Assembly: GCA_948567375.1 (NCBI GenBank)
Contig: OX419760.1
Coordinates: 23,932,001-23,996,000 of the forward strand
Source of the DNA: Lunularia cruciata
Lineage: Eukaryota; Streptophyta; Marchantiopsida; Lunulariales; Lunulariaceae
DNA length: 64,000 bases
Reading direction: 5' to 3'
The notes beneath the pieces were generated by a model. That model saw only the letters and a list, made by a program, of their open reading frames with translations, did not search any database and had not been told where the DNA came from. This document shows positions 20,997 through 31,263 of the stretch, piece by piece; the first letter of the stretch is position 1, and each line of letters starts with the position of its first letter. Position numbers and translations under genes: made by a program.

Positions 20997-21821
20997 TCCA
21001 CCGCTATTTGGTGATGTCCTTGTTGCCATTGGGCACTTCAAACTCTAAAAAAGCTACTTGTGTATTTTAGAGATGAGAAAAAGGCTCCCATGTGGCATTA
21101 TGAAGAGGATAAATTTCCAAAGGATCTTATATTTAGTGTGTTTTTGGTGGCCATGTTGGATATCACAAACTGCAAAGATACAATCAACTTAGTATTCTTC
21201 ATGATCATTAACAAAGATTGGAGGAAGAAGAGGTTAGATATTAGTAAAGAAGGAAGTTGGGTTATAAATAAAGGATTTTTATTTTGAGATATGGAAAAAA
21301 TGATGGATCTTCATGTGACAAAGAAGTGCAAACTTGTAAGTAAAAGTAGAAATGATTTGAATAATATCAAATGGACCTATCTAACTAGGAGCAGAGTTAT
21401 GAACTTGGGTCTGAAGAAGGAGAGTAAATTTACTAGAGCATAACCTTATCACCTATTTTAAAGGTGAGATCACAACAATGTTGATTAACATGTTTTTTTG
21501 GGTCTATTTTGAGCAATAAGGAGAGGAGACTAAGCTTGGTGTTAGGACATAAATAACATGTACAAGAAGGTAGAAGTACGAGGGACATGAGATAGGAGAT
21601 AGAATACTTCCAAGTACTAGATCCTCTCCTTTCTTCCTTACTTATGGGCAAGATCTACTTGTTCTAAAGAGAGCAAGAAAGGAATTTAGAACAAGTAGAT
21701 CCTGCTCATAAATAAGGAAGAAAGGAAAGAATATAGTACTTGGAAGTATTATATGCAAAATCAATAATTGCAAGACAAGTATTCCAATTCGTATGAATAT
21801 TGACAAAGACACTAGCATACC
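20997..21821 (-). pseudogene. C1 chromodomain and integrase C-terminus
   Basis: On the minus strand a chromodomain signature, NATWEPFSHL, lies near 21100-21060, followed by NTQVAFLEFE after a stop. Integrase C-terminal sequence with LTFKIGDKVML lies at about 21480-21433. A long inverted repeat (21603-21750) disrupts the region, and B1 interrupts the integrase core at 21822. Chromodomains of chromoviruses bind methylated histones and steer integration. Confidence 0.75.
21603..21750. repeat. Near-perfect inverted repeat, 66-bp arms with 16-bp loop
   Basis: Arms 21603-21668 and 21685-21750 are reverse complements with only a few mismatches. Spacer is 16 bp. It lies in C1 integrase-related sequence, and the C2 copy lacks it, so it is a local inverted duplication. 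A transcript would form a long hairpin. Confidence 0.85.
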
Positions 21822-22561
21822 TGTAATACCAAGGGTTAACCATATGATCTAGATGTGAAATTCGGTTTGGTAACATCTAGAACGATGTTATACATAATGG
21901 TCAAAATATATCAGATAGAAGTATCACCAAAAGAGTACTTCTACTAATAGGGCAAAAACCGAAATAGACTTGAGAACCTTAGAACCAATAGCTAGACATA
22001 TGATTTAAAGGTGAGAATTGGTTTGGTAACATCTGGAAGGATGTTACACATGATGGACTAAACAGATCAGAAATAGGTATCACCAAAAGGGGACTTCTAC
22101 TAATAGAATAGGAATGGAAATATGCCTGAAATCTTTGAAGGCAATTTCGGAGGCCTAAACAGATGAATTAGGCCTCGAAAATGTGTGAATTCCCCCCCCC
22201 AATGGAGGAAAAGCTGGCCTTCCCTCCCCCCTGGTTTGTCTCGTCGAGAGCTTTCCAACGGTATCTTACTCATATGATTCTGAGATTCATACAAGAAGAT
22301 TCCCTACAAGATTCCCTCCGGTCAAAGCTCATTTGACCAACCAGATAGGACCTAGACCAGACAGGTCACCCATCCAAGTAAGTAATCCAAGGGTGGAGCT
22401 TGCTGACATGTCACCTATCTGTGTCCTTAATCCTATGGTGGAGCTTCCTTGGAGGAGATCCTCTTTGTCTATATAATAAAGAGAAGGTGCTCCCTTGGGG
22501 CATCGAATGTTTGAGTGTGCAATCTGTGTTTTCTCTCTTCTCTTGTCCTCGGAGTATTACA
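21822..22561 (+). repeat. B1 5' LTR
   Basis: Starts TGTAATACCAAGGG, ends GAGTATTACA. TATA-like CTATATAATAAAG near 22469. A C-run of nine lies near 22192. Internal sub-repeats are visible (TAGCTAGACATATGAT and GGTAACATCT recur). Short open frames inside it, also present in the 3' LTR, are not genes. Confidence 0.95.
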
Positions 22562-22562
22562 A

Positions 22563-22574
22563 TGGTATCAGAGC
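22563..22574 (+). promoter_or_regulatory. B1 primer-binding site (initiator tRNA-Met)
   Basis: TGGTATCAGAGC, one base after the LTR, is the standard 12-base match to the 3' end of plant initiator tRNA-Met. Confidence 0.95.
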
Positions 22575-22701
22575 GAGTGTTCTAGTCCAAGAGAGTGGAT
22601 CACCCCTCTTGGAATAGCACGAACTACTGAAATTGAGTAATTTGAGGTGGAGAACATAGAGTAATCGCTAGACTTAGGAAGGACTTTAGAGAGCGGATGG
22701 G

Positions 22702-24259
22702 ATGGATGCGCCGAGAGGACAATTTCCCGCACCTAGCTTTCCATTCTCAAACCCATTCCACATCAAGGTTATGTACATCCAGCGTGAGTAGATGAGAGTA
22801 TCGCTAGTTTATCACTTTGGTGCGGAATTCATGGACAGAGTGATGAACTCACCAAACCCGGTGATTCTACCTGTGGTGATATATGACAGAGAGTGGGATT
22901 TGATGATCTACATTCTATTATGATAATATAGATATGAATGTCCCAAATCCTCTCCCTTTCAACACTCAAGTAGAAATCCGTTATGTAGTGAGGCCAAAAT
23001 TGATGTTTAGAGATTTTGTGGTTAGGAATTTTGGTGAGGAGTATTATCAACGAGTGATAGCTTCTGAGGTTCCAATGGTAGTTCCGATAGTTCGTGCACC
23101 TTCCAGAGTGATTATATTGACTCTGTATTGAAGTAGACGTTAGCAATTTGGTGTTGTAGGAACCATGGATCTGTAGTTGCAAGAGCTGGTGCAAGGAATG
23201 CAAGGGATGTTGAATGAATTTTGAGAGATTAAGATGACCATGGAGACATTGCAAAGTCAAGTGTAGATCCTCAGGAACGATCAAGCCATGCAAGAAGAAG
23301 AGCCATCTCAAACCTCAGTACCTACGACTGAAGTACTTGGAGAGGCACCCGTGCCTACGAACCCTATCAATGATGAAGCCACATTGCTACTCCGGATGAA
23401 GAAGACCTGCAACATCAAGCCTTACAAGGAGCAGCGTACGATGAGAGTAGTGGAGAATTGGATCTCAAGAATGAATCAATATTTTTGATTATTCTCAACA
23501 GAGATCACAGAGCATGCTGCAGGCGTGTTTGCATGTGGGTACTTGACCGATAAAGCCCTCACATGGTATGATGCTTGGGAATGATCCATGCTGGCAGAGA
23601 GAAGGGAGATCACATGGACAGTAATGCAAGAAGGACTGCTCAAGAATTTCCAATTGGTGGATTCTGTGCAGATGGCTTGAACCCAACTATGGGGATTGAG
23701 ACAGAAGAATAGCATACAAGAGTATGTGGAGGCATTTCTGGATCTACAAGTCGCAATTACCGACATGAGTCCATCAGAGGCTCTCAACAATTTCAAACGA
23801 GGGTTGAAAGAGCGGATTCGCCAAGAAGTCATGGTGCAAAACCCTCGCACGGTATTTGAAGCCATTGCTTGTGCGCAGAGAATAGCCGGAGCATTAGGTG
23901 GAGGTGAAGGAGTAGTTCCACCTCAACATTATCGGGAAGAAATGCCACACATGGGTGGACCAGTACCGATGGAATTGGGCAACCTTCGATTCCGGGATCG
24001 AGGAGCACGGCCGCTTCAAGGAGAGCGAGCACGGGTAGAAGAACAAAGAGATGGAGTCCCACGAGGAGAAGGGACTCGAGGAGAACAACGCCGTTGTTAC
24101 AATTGTGGCCGTATTGGGTACATATCTACCAATTGTCGCACTCGTTTCCCTAGAGGCTCTTGGCCTTCGTACATACGATCTTTGAACAACATGGAGAGGC
24201 ACATTGAAGAGGAGGAGGTGGAGGTGGAAACCACTTCGGAAAACAAAGATCGCCAGTAA
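22702..24259 (+). pseudogene. B1 gag
   Basis: ATG at 22702 opens MDAPRGQFPAPSFPF. After a TAG near 22788 a module with YHFGAEF and PVVIYDRE follows. A frame change near 22900 leads to VPNPLPFNTQVEI and a second, similar module with NFGEEYY and MVVPIVRAP. The capsid region continues with VENWISRMNQYF, YLTDKALTWYDAW and AFLDLQVAITDMSP. The zinc knuckle CYNCGRIGYISTNC (about 24094) has Tyr for His. TGA stops at 23129, 23222, 23486 and 23678 recur at the same codons in B2. Inactive. Confidence 0.88.
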
Positions 24260-24339
24260 ATGTACCTCGCGGCCTTACTGGCTCAATAAGGAAGTGGAGA
24301 AGCGAGGGAAGGAAGAAGAATAATGCGCAAAGATCCCGA

Positions 24340-24830
24340 AAGGCAACCTCACAATTGATTGTCATGAATGGAATCCTAGAAGGTAATCAAGTGAGAGTAT
24401 TAATAGATCCGGGAGCAACAGAGAATTTCTTGTCTCACTCTGTTGCAATCAGATTGGGAATGGATCTAGAGAGAGATGGAAGTGAAGAAGTAGAGTTACC
24501 AAATGGGTAAACAGAGAGGATTGAATCATTACCTAGACGGGTAACCCTCTCTGTAGGAGAATATCAAGAAGCAATTGAGTGGCAAAGTGATACAGTTAGC
24601 CCGTTATGATGCAATTTTAGGCATGCCATGGATAGAGCAGTACAACCCAATGGTGGATTGGAAGCAATTGAGTGGCGAGTGATACAGTTGAGGAAGCAAT
24701 TGAGTGGCGAGTGATACAGTTAGCCCGTTATGATGCAATTTTAGGCATGCCATGGATGGAGCAGTACAACCCAATGGTGGATTGGAGGAAGAAAGTAGTG
24801 AGAACCCACCAATGGTCAATCATTGGCGTT
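24340..24830 (+). pseudogene. B1 aspartic protease with tandem duplication
   Basis: Retropepsin active site reads LIDPGATENF (near 24403), with Pro in place of Ser/Thr between Asp and Gly. The hydrophobic ILGMPWMEQYNP segment follows, but appears twice because of a 124-bp duplication that shifts the frame. Frame also differs from gag. Inactive. Confidence 0.82.
24568..24790 (+). repeat. 124-bp imperfect tandem duplication in B1 protease
   Basis: GAAGCAATTGAGTGGC begins at 24568, 24661 and 24693. The long unit through CAACCCAATGGTGGATTGGA is repeated with offset 124-125 bp. B2 has a single unit. The extra length (1 modulo 3) moves the downstream frame. Confidence 0.9.
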
Positions 24831-26330
24831 AAAGAAAAATCACACAGGCAAAAACTGCCTCTATATGTCATAGGGACAACAACTGTCTGTAAGACCGATA
24901 GATGTTTTCTGGGTCTAATAAGAGAAGTCCAGAGTGCACAACTCGTTGGACAAATTCCTGAGAAATTGAAGGATGTGGTGGATGAGTTTCAAGATGTCTT
25001 TCCCGATGATCTACCCTCAGGATTACCACCTAAAAGGCGAGTAGATCACAAAATAGAGACACTCCCGGAGAAGACACCTCCTTGTAAGGCCTAGCACCTC
25101 ATGAGTTGGAGGAGTGTAAGACTCAAATTGAGGAGATGCTACAGAAAGGGTTCATCCAACCTAGCGTATCACCATATGGGGCCCTTGTCTTGTTTGTGAA
25201 GAAGAAGGATGGTACAATGCGCATGTGCATTGACTATCGGGGTCTCAATCAGCAAACAGTGAAGAACAAATACCCCTTACCTCGCATGGATGACCTGTTT
25301 GATCAACTCCATGAAGCGAGATACTTCACCAAACTGGACTTGCAGAGCGATTACAATCAAATCCGAATTGCAGAGGAGGATGTGTACAAAACTGCCTTTT
25401 GAACCAGGTATGGCCACTTTGAGTATCTTGTGATGCCTTTTGGCCTCACCAATGCGCCTGCCACTTTCATTAGCCTAATGAATGACATATTTCGTCCATA
25501 CTTGGATAAGTCTGTTATCGTCTTCTTGGATGATATCTTAGTATATAGTAGCACGATGACAGAACACAAACAACATCTACGAGAGGTCCTCCAGATTCTA
25601 AGACAGAATCAATTGTACACCAAAATCTCAAAGTGTGAGTTTGGCAAGTCTGAAATAGACTACTTAGGGCATAGAGTAAGTGTAGAGGGCATTCAGGTAT
25701 TGACAGATAAAATAGAGGTCATTCAAAAATGGAGTGCCCTAGAAGATCAGACTCAACTTAAGAGCTTCTTGGGGTTGACGGGATTCTATCGTAGATTTGT
25801 CAAGGACTTCTCCAAGGTTGCACAACCTTTAACGGCACTACTTGGCAAGGGGAAGAAGTGGACATGGGGAACTGCACAAGAGTTGGCCTTTCAAGAGTTG
25901 AAGGCCGCCTTGCTACATGCACCAATCTTGAAGTGGTATGATCCAAAACGTCCAATCAAGTTGGCTACGGATGCATCAGGCGTAGCAATACGAGCAGTCC
26001 TACAACAAGAGTGGCATGACGGATGGCATCCAATTGCATATTTCTCTCGAAAGTTGTTACCGGCAGAGCGCAACTACCACACCACCATCGTTCTAGCAAC
26101 CAAGCATTGGAAGCACTACCTGGGCGAGAAGGCATTTGTAGTAGAGACAGACCACAAACCTCTAGTCTACCTCGAGACGCAGAAGGATCTATCTCGTCGC
26201 CAAATTCGGTGGGCAGAGTGGCGACAACGCTTCAACATGACAATCACTTACGTGGAAGGTAAGAAGCAACTTGCAGATGCGTTTACCCGCATGCCAATGG
26301 CCTACAACTTGGCAGTAGAGGTTAAGATTA
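24831..26330 (+). pseudogene. B1 reverse transcriptase and RNase H
   Basis: RT motifs: pre-[73 protein letters not shown] (catalytic LDD near 25525), YLGHRVS and [14 protein letters not shown]. RNase [23 protein letters not shown] and [12 protein letters not shown] at 25400 falls where the family has Arg (TAF-X-TRYGHFE) and is shared with B2. A 10-bp deletion near 25091, relative to B2, restores frame after the duplication. From 25430 a 398-codon open frame continues into the integrase zinc finger. Confidence 0.93.
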
Positions 26331-27526
26331 ACCCTGAATTCTGGCAAGAGATTCTAGCTGCTACAAAAACGGATCCACAGATTGTAGAAGCGCAAGCATC
26401 CAAAGATGTCACTAGCACCCAAGGACTCACCTTTCGAGAGGGCCGATTGTGGATCCCAAATGTCCCAGAATTACGCACCACCATTCTAGCGGAATGTCAT
26501 GATTCGGCCATTGCAGCTCATGTCGGAGTGGACAAGACCTTGGAGGCAGTCAAGCGCCATTACTATTGGCCCAAGATGAGCAACGACGTGATGGACTATG
26601 TGCATAGCTGCCTACTTTATCAATAGAACAAAGCTTCTAATCAAGCTCCTTCAGGGCTCCTTCAACCTCTTCCCACTCCTACCCAACATTGGGAACAAGT
26701 GAGTATGGATCTCGTCCGTGAATTACCCAAGACCACCTTAGGGTTTGACTCCATTGTGGTCTTTGTGGACCGGCTCAGCAAAATGATTCATGTACGCCCT
26801 ACCACCAAGGAGGTGACCGCTCCACAACTAGCTCAACTATACTTAGATGCAGTCTTTGCTCACCATGGCTTGTCTAGAGTACTCATCGCCGATAGAGGCA
26901 CCCAATTCACCAGTTTGTTTTGGCGAACACTCTTTGGTTTCTTCAAAACCAAGTTGGCCATGTCTACAGCTTACCACCCACATATAGATGGCCAAACAAA
27001 GCGGGCTAATCGCACCATTGAAGACATGTTACGCGGCTTCACCTTAGAAGAGCAAGAGAGGTGGGACACCCTACTACCGTTGGTGGAATTCGCTTACAAC
27101 AATTCAGTGAATGCCTCCACCAAGGTCACTCCGTTCTTCCTCATATATGGTGAGCATCCCTTCACACCTTCTAGCTTGATGAAGATCCGTCCAGTGACTA
27201 CCAAGGTTGATGTAGTCAACACATTTGTTTCTAGAATCCAACAAGGTGTGGAGAGCGCCAAGCACAGGTTACAGATTGTGCAAAATCGACAAAAGCAGTA
27301 TGCTGATGCACACCGTAGGCACATGGAGTTCAATGTTGGGGATCAAGTGTGGCTATCGACAACCAACCTCACATTAGTTGGATCTCGTAAGCTCATACCT
27401 CGTTTTATTGGGCCTTTCTCGATTCTTCGTCGCATCGGCACTGTGGCCTATCACCTTGAGCTACCACCACACATGAAGATCCATCTTGTGTTCCATGTCT
27501 CCCTATTACGCAGATATGCTCCTTGA
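26331..27526 (+). pseudogene. B1 integrase
   Basis: Zinc module from [12 protein letters not shown] to HSCLLYQ: the last Cys of HHCC is Tyr. TAG at 26624 is shared with B2. Catalytic core: SMDLVRELP (Asp), ADRGTQF (Asp), then DGQTKRANR, where the catalytic Glu, 36 residues after the second Asp, is Lys; B2 keeps Glu there. The GPF/Y module (RFIGPFSILRRIG, HVSLLRRY) is clear. The Glu-to-Lys change would abolish strand transfer. Confidence 0.93.
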
Positions 27527-27781
27527 TCAGACCAAGGTACTTCCACATAGGACATTTGACCTTGTCCGATAGTCATTGATGGCACAGAGGAATATGAAGT
27601 GGAGCGGATTCTCCAAAAGTGCATGCGTGGTACTCGCCATCTGCAGTTGGAATATCTAGTACAATGGAAAGGTTACTCCCTCTATGAAGCAACCTGGGAA
27701 CCCGCTGCCAATTTGGCACATGCACCGGTGTTGGTGCAAGCATTTGAGCAACAATTGCACAATGAGGACGTTGCATCTTAA
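27527..27781 (+). pseudogene. B1 chromodomain
   Basis: In the same frame as integrase after a TGA at 27524: YEVERILQK, then LEYLVQWKGYSLYEATWEP, the classical chromodomain core with aromatic positions. The stop TAA at 27779 ends the polyprotein. It marks B1 as a chromovirus. Confidence 0.92.
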
Positions 27782-27794
27782 AAGGAGGGAGGTC
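27780..27794 (+). promoter_or_regulatory. B1 polypurine tract
   Basis: AAAAGGAGGGAGG directly before the 3' LTR, the plus-strand primer; the same tract precedes the B2 3' LTR. Confidence 0.9.
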
Positions 27795-28533
27795 TGTAAT
27801 ACCAAGGGTTAGCCATATGATCTAGATGTGAAATTCAATTTGGTAACATCTAGAATGATGTATACATGATGGTCAAAATAGATCAGATAGAAGTATCACC
27901 AAAAGAGTACTTCTACTAATAGGGCAAAAACCGAAATAGACTTGAGAACCTTAGAACCAATAGCTAGACATATGATTTAAAGGTGAGAATTGGTTTGGTA
28001 ACATCTGGAAGGATGTTACACATGATGGACTAAACAGATCAGAAAGAGGTATCACCAAAAGGGGACTTCTACTAATAGAGTAGGAACCGAAATATGCCTG
28101 AAATCTTTGAAGGCAATTTCGGAGGCCTAAACGGATGAATTAGGACTCGAAAATGTGCAAAATCCCCCCCCCAATAGAGGAAAGGCTGGCCTTCCCTCCC
28201 CTCTGGTTTGTCTTGTCGAGAGCTTTCCAACGGTACCTTACTCATGTGATTTTGAGATTCCTATAGGAAGATTCCCTAAAAGATTCCCTCCGGTCAAAGC
28301 TCGTTTGACCAACTAGATAGGACCTAGACCAGACAGGTCACCCATCCAAGTAAGTAATCCAAGGGTGGAGCTTGCTGACATGTCACCTATCTGTGTCCCT
28401 AATCCTATGGTGGAGCTTCTTTGGCGGAGATCCTCTTTGTCTATATAATAAAGAGAAGGTGCTCCCTTGGGGCATCGAATGTTTGAGTGTGCAATCTGTG
28501 TTTTCTCTCTTCTCTTGTCCTCAGAGTATTACA
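27795..28533 (+). repeat. B1 3' LTR
   Basis: 739 bp, starts TGTAATACCAAGGG, ends GAGTATTACA, followed by the ATACC duplication. About 33 hand-counted differences from the 5' LTR, mostly transitions. Confidence 0.95.
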
Positions 28534-29620
28534 ATACCTTGTAAGATGCAATTTTCTTGTTTGGTTCATCTATTGGTTTGAGGATGATAGGCTATAGATA
28601 AGGCAACTTGGTGCCAAGGAGCTTGAAAAATGCTTCCCAACATTTTATGGTGAAATAAGGATCACAATCGAAGATGAGAACCCTTGGCATCCAATTGTGT
28701 TTGAAGACTATATCAAAGCAGATTTAGCCAACATTGGAGCATCCATGGTATCTACAATAGGTGCCAAGTGCATTTGCTTATTAAACTTATCAACAAAGAC
28801 CATGATAGATATATGGCCTTGGTTTGTCTTTGGTAAGGATGTGATGAGAAATAAGCTTATATGTTCTCAATGAGTTGAGGGAATGGAGAGTAGTTGGAGT
28901 AGTCCACTTGGTCTTTGGTTGTTGGTCTTGTTGCATTGGCAACTCTCACAAGACTAGACAAAATCTTGAACTTCTTGTGCTATGTTTGACCACCACCATT
29001 AATATTTTAGTGTACTCAATGTCTTTTCTACTCTAAGGTGACCAAAAATGGGTGAATCATGTGCTTATTGAAGTTGGACAAATTAGAGATCTCCCATAGT
29101 TTGAACAAAGATTTGATGCTCATCAAATAGAAAGCAATCCTTTAATGAAAAGTTTTTGTACTCTTTTTTAGGTTCTACAAGGTGGCTTTGCACAAGATGA
29201 AGAAAGAGATCTTATTGTAGACTTGTCTTAAGGAAGATGCAAGAAGAATCTTCAAATCAAGTTGTGGTGACAAGACTTTAGGAATGACATAGAAAATGTT
29301 GGGTTTGTACTCAAGTTTGATATCAAAAAATTGTAGGTGTTCCTCTCATCACTAATGCAGACTCTTCATGTGCTCCAAATGTAAGGTTTGTAACAAGGGT
29401 TTATGATCAGTTCATGTTATCACTTGTTTCACCAAGAGGTAATGTTGCCACACCATTTTTGCATAGACCATAAAATTTATTCTTGATATTGAGTGGGATA
29501 ATTCTTTTTGATGTATTTAGTTGTTAATATACAAAGGCAATGGGATGCAATCCATGTAGGCAGTTTTATTACAACACAACTCCAATAGCAAATTGATAAG
29601 CATGAAATCAACCACACAAG
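28534..29620 (-). pseudogene. C1 integrase (remainder) and RNase H-integrase spacer
   Basis: Continues C1 after B1. Sequence is homologous to the C2 integrase at 44660-45400 (shared GAGAACCCTTGGCATCC and other blocks on the plus strand). The catalytic core and upstream zinc region are heavily mutated and not open. Confidence 0.7.
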
Positions 29621-29624
29621 GTAG

Positions 29625-30689
29625 TTAAGGATCATATGATTGGAGGATGGATTGTGAAGGCACCATATCCTTTAGTTTCTTGAATGCTTCTTTTTGCTTG
29701 GTGGTCCATTCAAAGCTTGATATCTTACACAACAGATCAATCAGCAATACAACAACATGAGAAAAATAGTTGATGAACCATTGATTAAAAACTTGCCAAT
29801 CCATTACATGCACAAACTTGTAGGGCATCCATACGAATAGAAAAATCAATAATAGCTTGATTTTTTCATCTTCCATCTTGATCTGCTCTATTGAGACTTA
29901 TGATCCAAGAAAGGGACTTCCTTTTGCTAAACAACATACTTGGATTTCTTGCAATAGAATTTCCATTAGTCTTAGTTGTCTTAGGACTTCTCTATGTGGT
30001 TCTCATGTTCTAACTATCTTATTGTAAATTATAATATCATCTTCAACATTATTACATAGCAATCCAATAGCCACTCCAACAGCCAATGCATTTGATTTAT
30101 GGAAATTGCCAAAGTATTAATAAGCCCAAAAGGTAAAACTTTATCTTTAAAATGCCCATACCTTGTGCAAAAGGTAATTTTTTTCATACCTTCCATATCA
30201 ATAAATATTTGCTAATAGTTGCTTTAAAGATCAAACTTCCAAAAGTATTATGCTCCACTTGATTTATCTAACAAGACATTAATTTAAGGCAAGAGATATA
30301 TATTTTTTATGGTTTATTTATTAAGGCCATGGAAGTCAATATATAATCAAAGTCCTCCATCTTTCTTGAGTACAAAGAGTAATTGTGCTTTCCAAGGAAA
30401 TATACTATGTCGTATGAAAACCTTCTTCAACAACTTGGTGGACTTTATTTGAAGTTTCTTTATTTCCTTTAGTGAGATCATATAGGATGGTTTGATTATT
30501 GGAGCAATACCTACTAGTACCTTGAACTTGAAAGGCCTACCTTGATCAAAGGTTAATTCATTTGGAAGATTATCAAGAAATATGCCAACAAACTCCTAAA
30601 CTATTTGATCAACCATTGGCTTTGGCTCCCCATTAGAGTTCCCTTGTCCAATAGGGTTGATCTACATTGCAAGTGGGAATATCTTGTTC
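29625..30689 (-). pseudogene. C1 reverse transcriptase and RNase H start
   Basis: The minus-strand open stretch 29876-29625 contains the RT thumb/RNase H junction (SSFEWTTKQKEAFKKLKD, then SQSILQSYDP). Near 30150 the fingers read TRYGHFK and VLPFGLINTL. Upstream sequence to 30689 is RT N-terminus with many stops. Confidence 0.78.
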
Positions 30690-31263
30690 TCTAATATTCC
30701 AAGGACATGAGAATCCCAATAGAAACACAAGGCTTCATCCCTCAATACTCTAATGCCCCAAAGGAGCACCTTATCTTTATTATATAGCAAAGAGGATCCA
30801 TTCAAAGGGAACTCTACCCTTACATCAGATATATAGATTTGTGATATGTAGTGAACTTCACCTTTAGATTAGTTGCGTGGATTGGTGACATGTTGATCCT
30901 TGTCCTATTTGGTTGGTCAAACAAGTTTGACTATAGGGAATCTTTGGGGAATCTTCCTATAGATATCTGAAAACGACATGGATGAGGTACAATTGGAAAA
31001 ATCTTGATGAGACAAAAAACAAAGAAAACAATGCTTTATCTCCAAAGGGGGGATCTTTTGTTTTTCAAGGCCTTATTCAATTTTGTAGGCCTCTAATTTT
31101 GGCTTTGAAATTGAGGGTGTTTTTGGCCTTTGCACTACTAGTGAAAGCATTCTTTTGGTGACATCTCTATTTGATCTACTTAGACTATCATATATAACAT
31201 CACTTAAGATATTATGAAGCCAATTTCCACCTCTAGAAAATATGTCTAGTTAATGATATGAAA
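30690..31263 (-). repeat. Old B-like solo LTR in C1
   Basis: Diverged reverse-complement B LTR: plus-strand left end CTAATATTCCAAGGAC, then ATGCCCCAAAGGAGCACC and TTTATTATATAG (TATA region), right end ATATGTCTAGTTAATG. No exact TSD seen. Confidence 0.75.

Larger units (their letters stand above)
21822..28533 (+). mobile_element. Family B chromovirus B1, full length with perfect TSD ATACC
   Basis: 6712 bp bounded by LTRs of 740 and 739 bp, TG...CA ends, and the 5-bp duplication ATACC at 21817-21821 and 28534-28538. Internal order: primer site, gag, protease, RT, RNase H, integrase, chromodomain, polypurine tract. My hand alignment of the LTRs finds about 33 differences (roughly 4-5 percent), so it is a moderately old insertion. 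It lies in the C1 integrase. Stops, a 124-bp duplication and a 10-bp deletion make it non-autonomous. Confidence 0.97.

Noticed and set aside
22563-22574. Possible tRNA gene at TGGTATCAGAGC
   Set aside because: Only the 12-base primer-binding complement is present; there is no cloverleaf around it.
22400-22585. Open frame inside the B1 5' LTR, repeated at 28372-28581
   Set aside because: It lies in LTR sequence, appears in both LTRs because they are duplicates, and has no protein signature.
24072-24259. Programmed gag-pol frameshift in family B
   Set aside because: The frame change between gag and protease differs between B1 and B2, so random indels explain it better.
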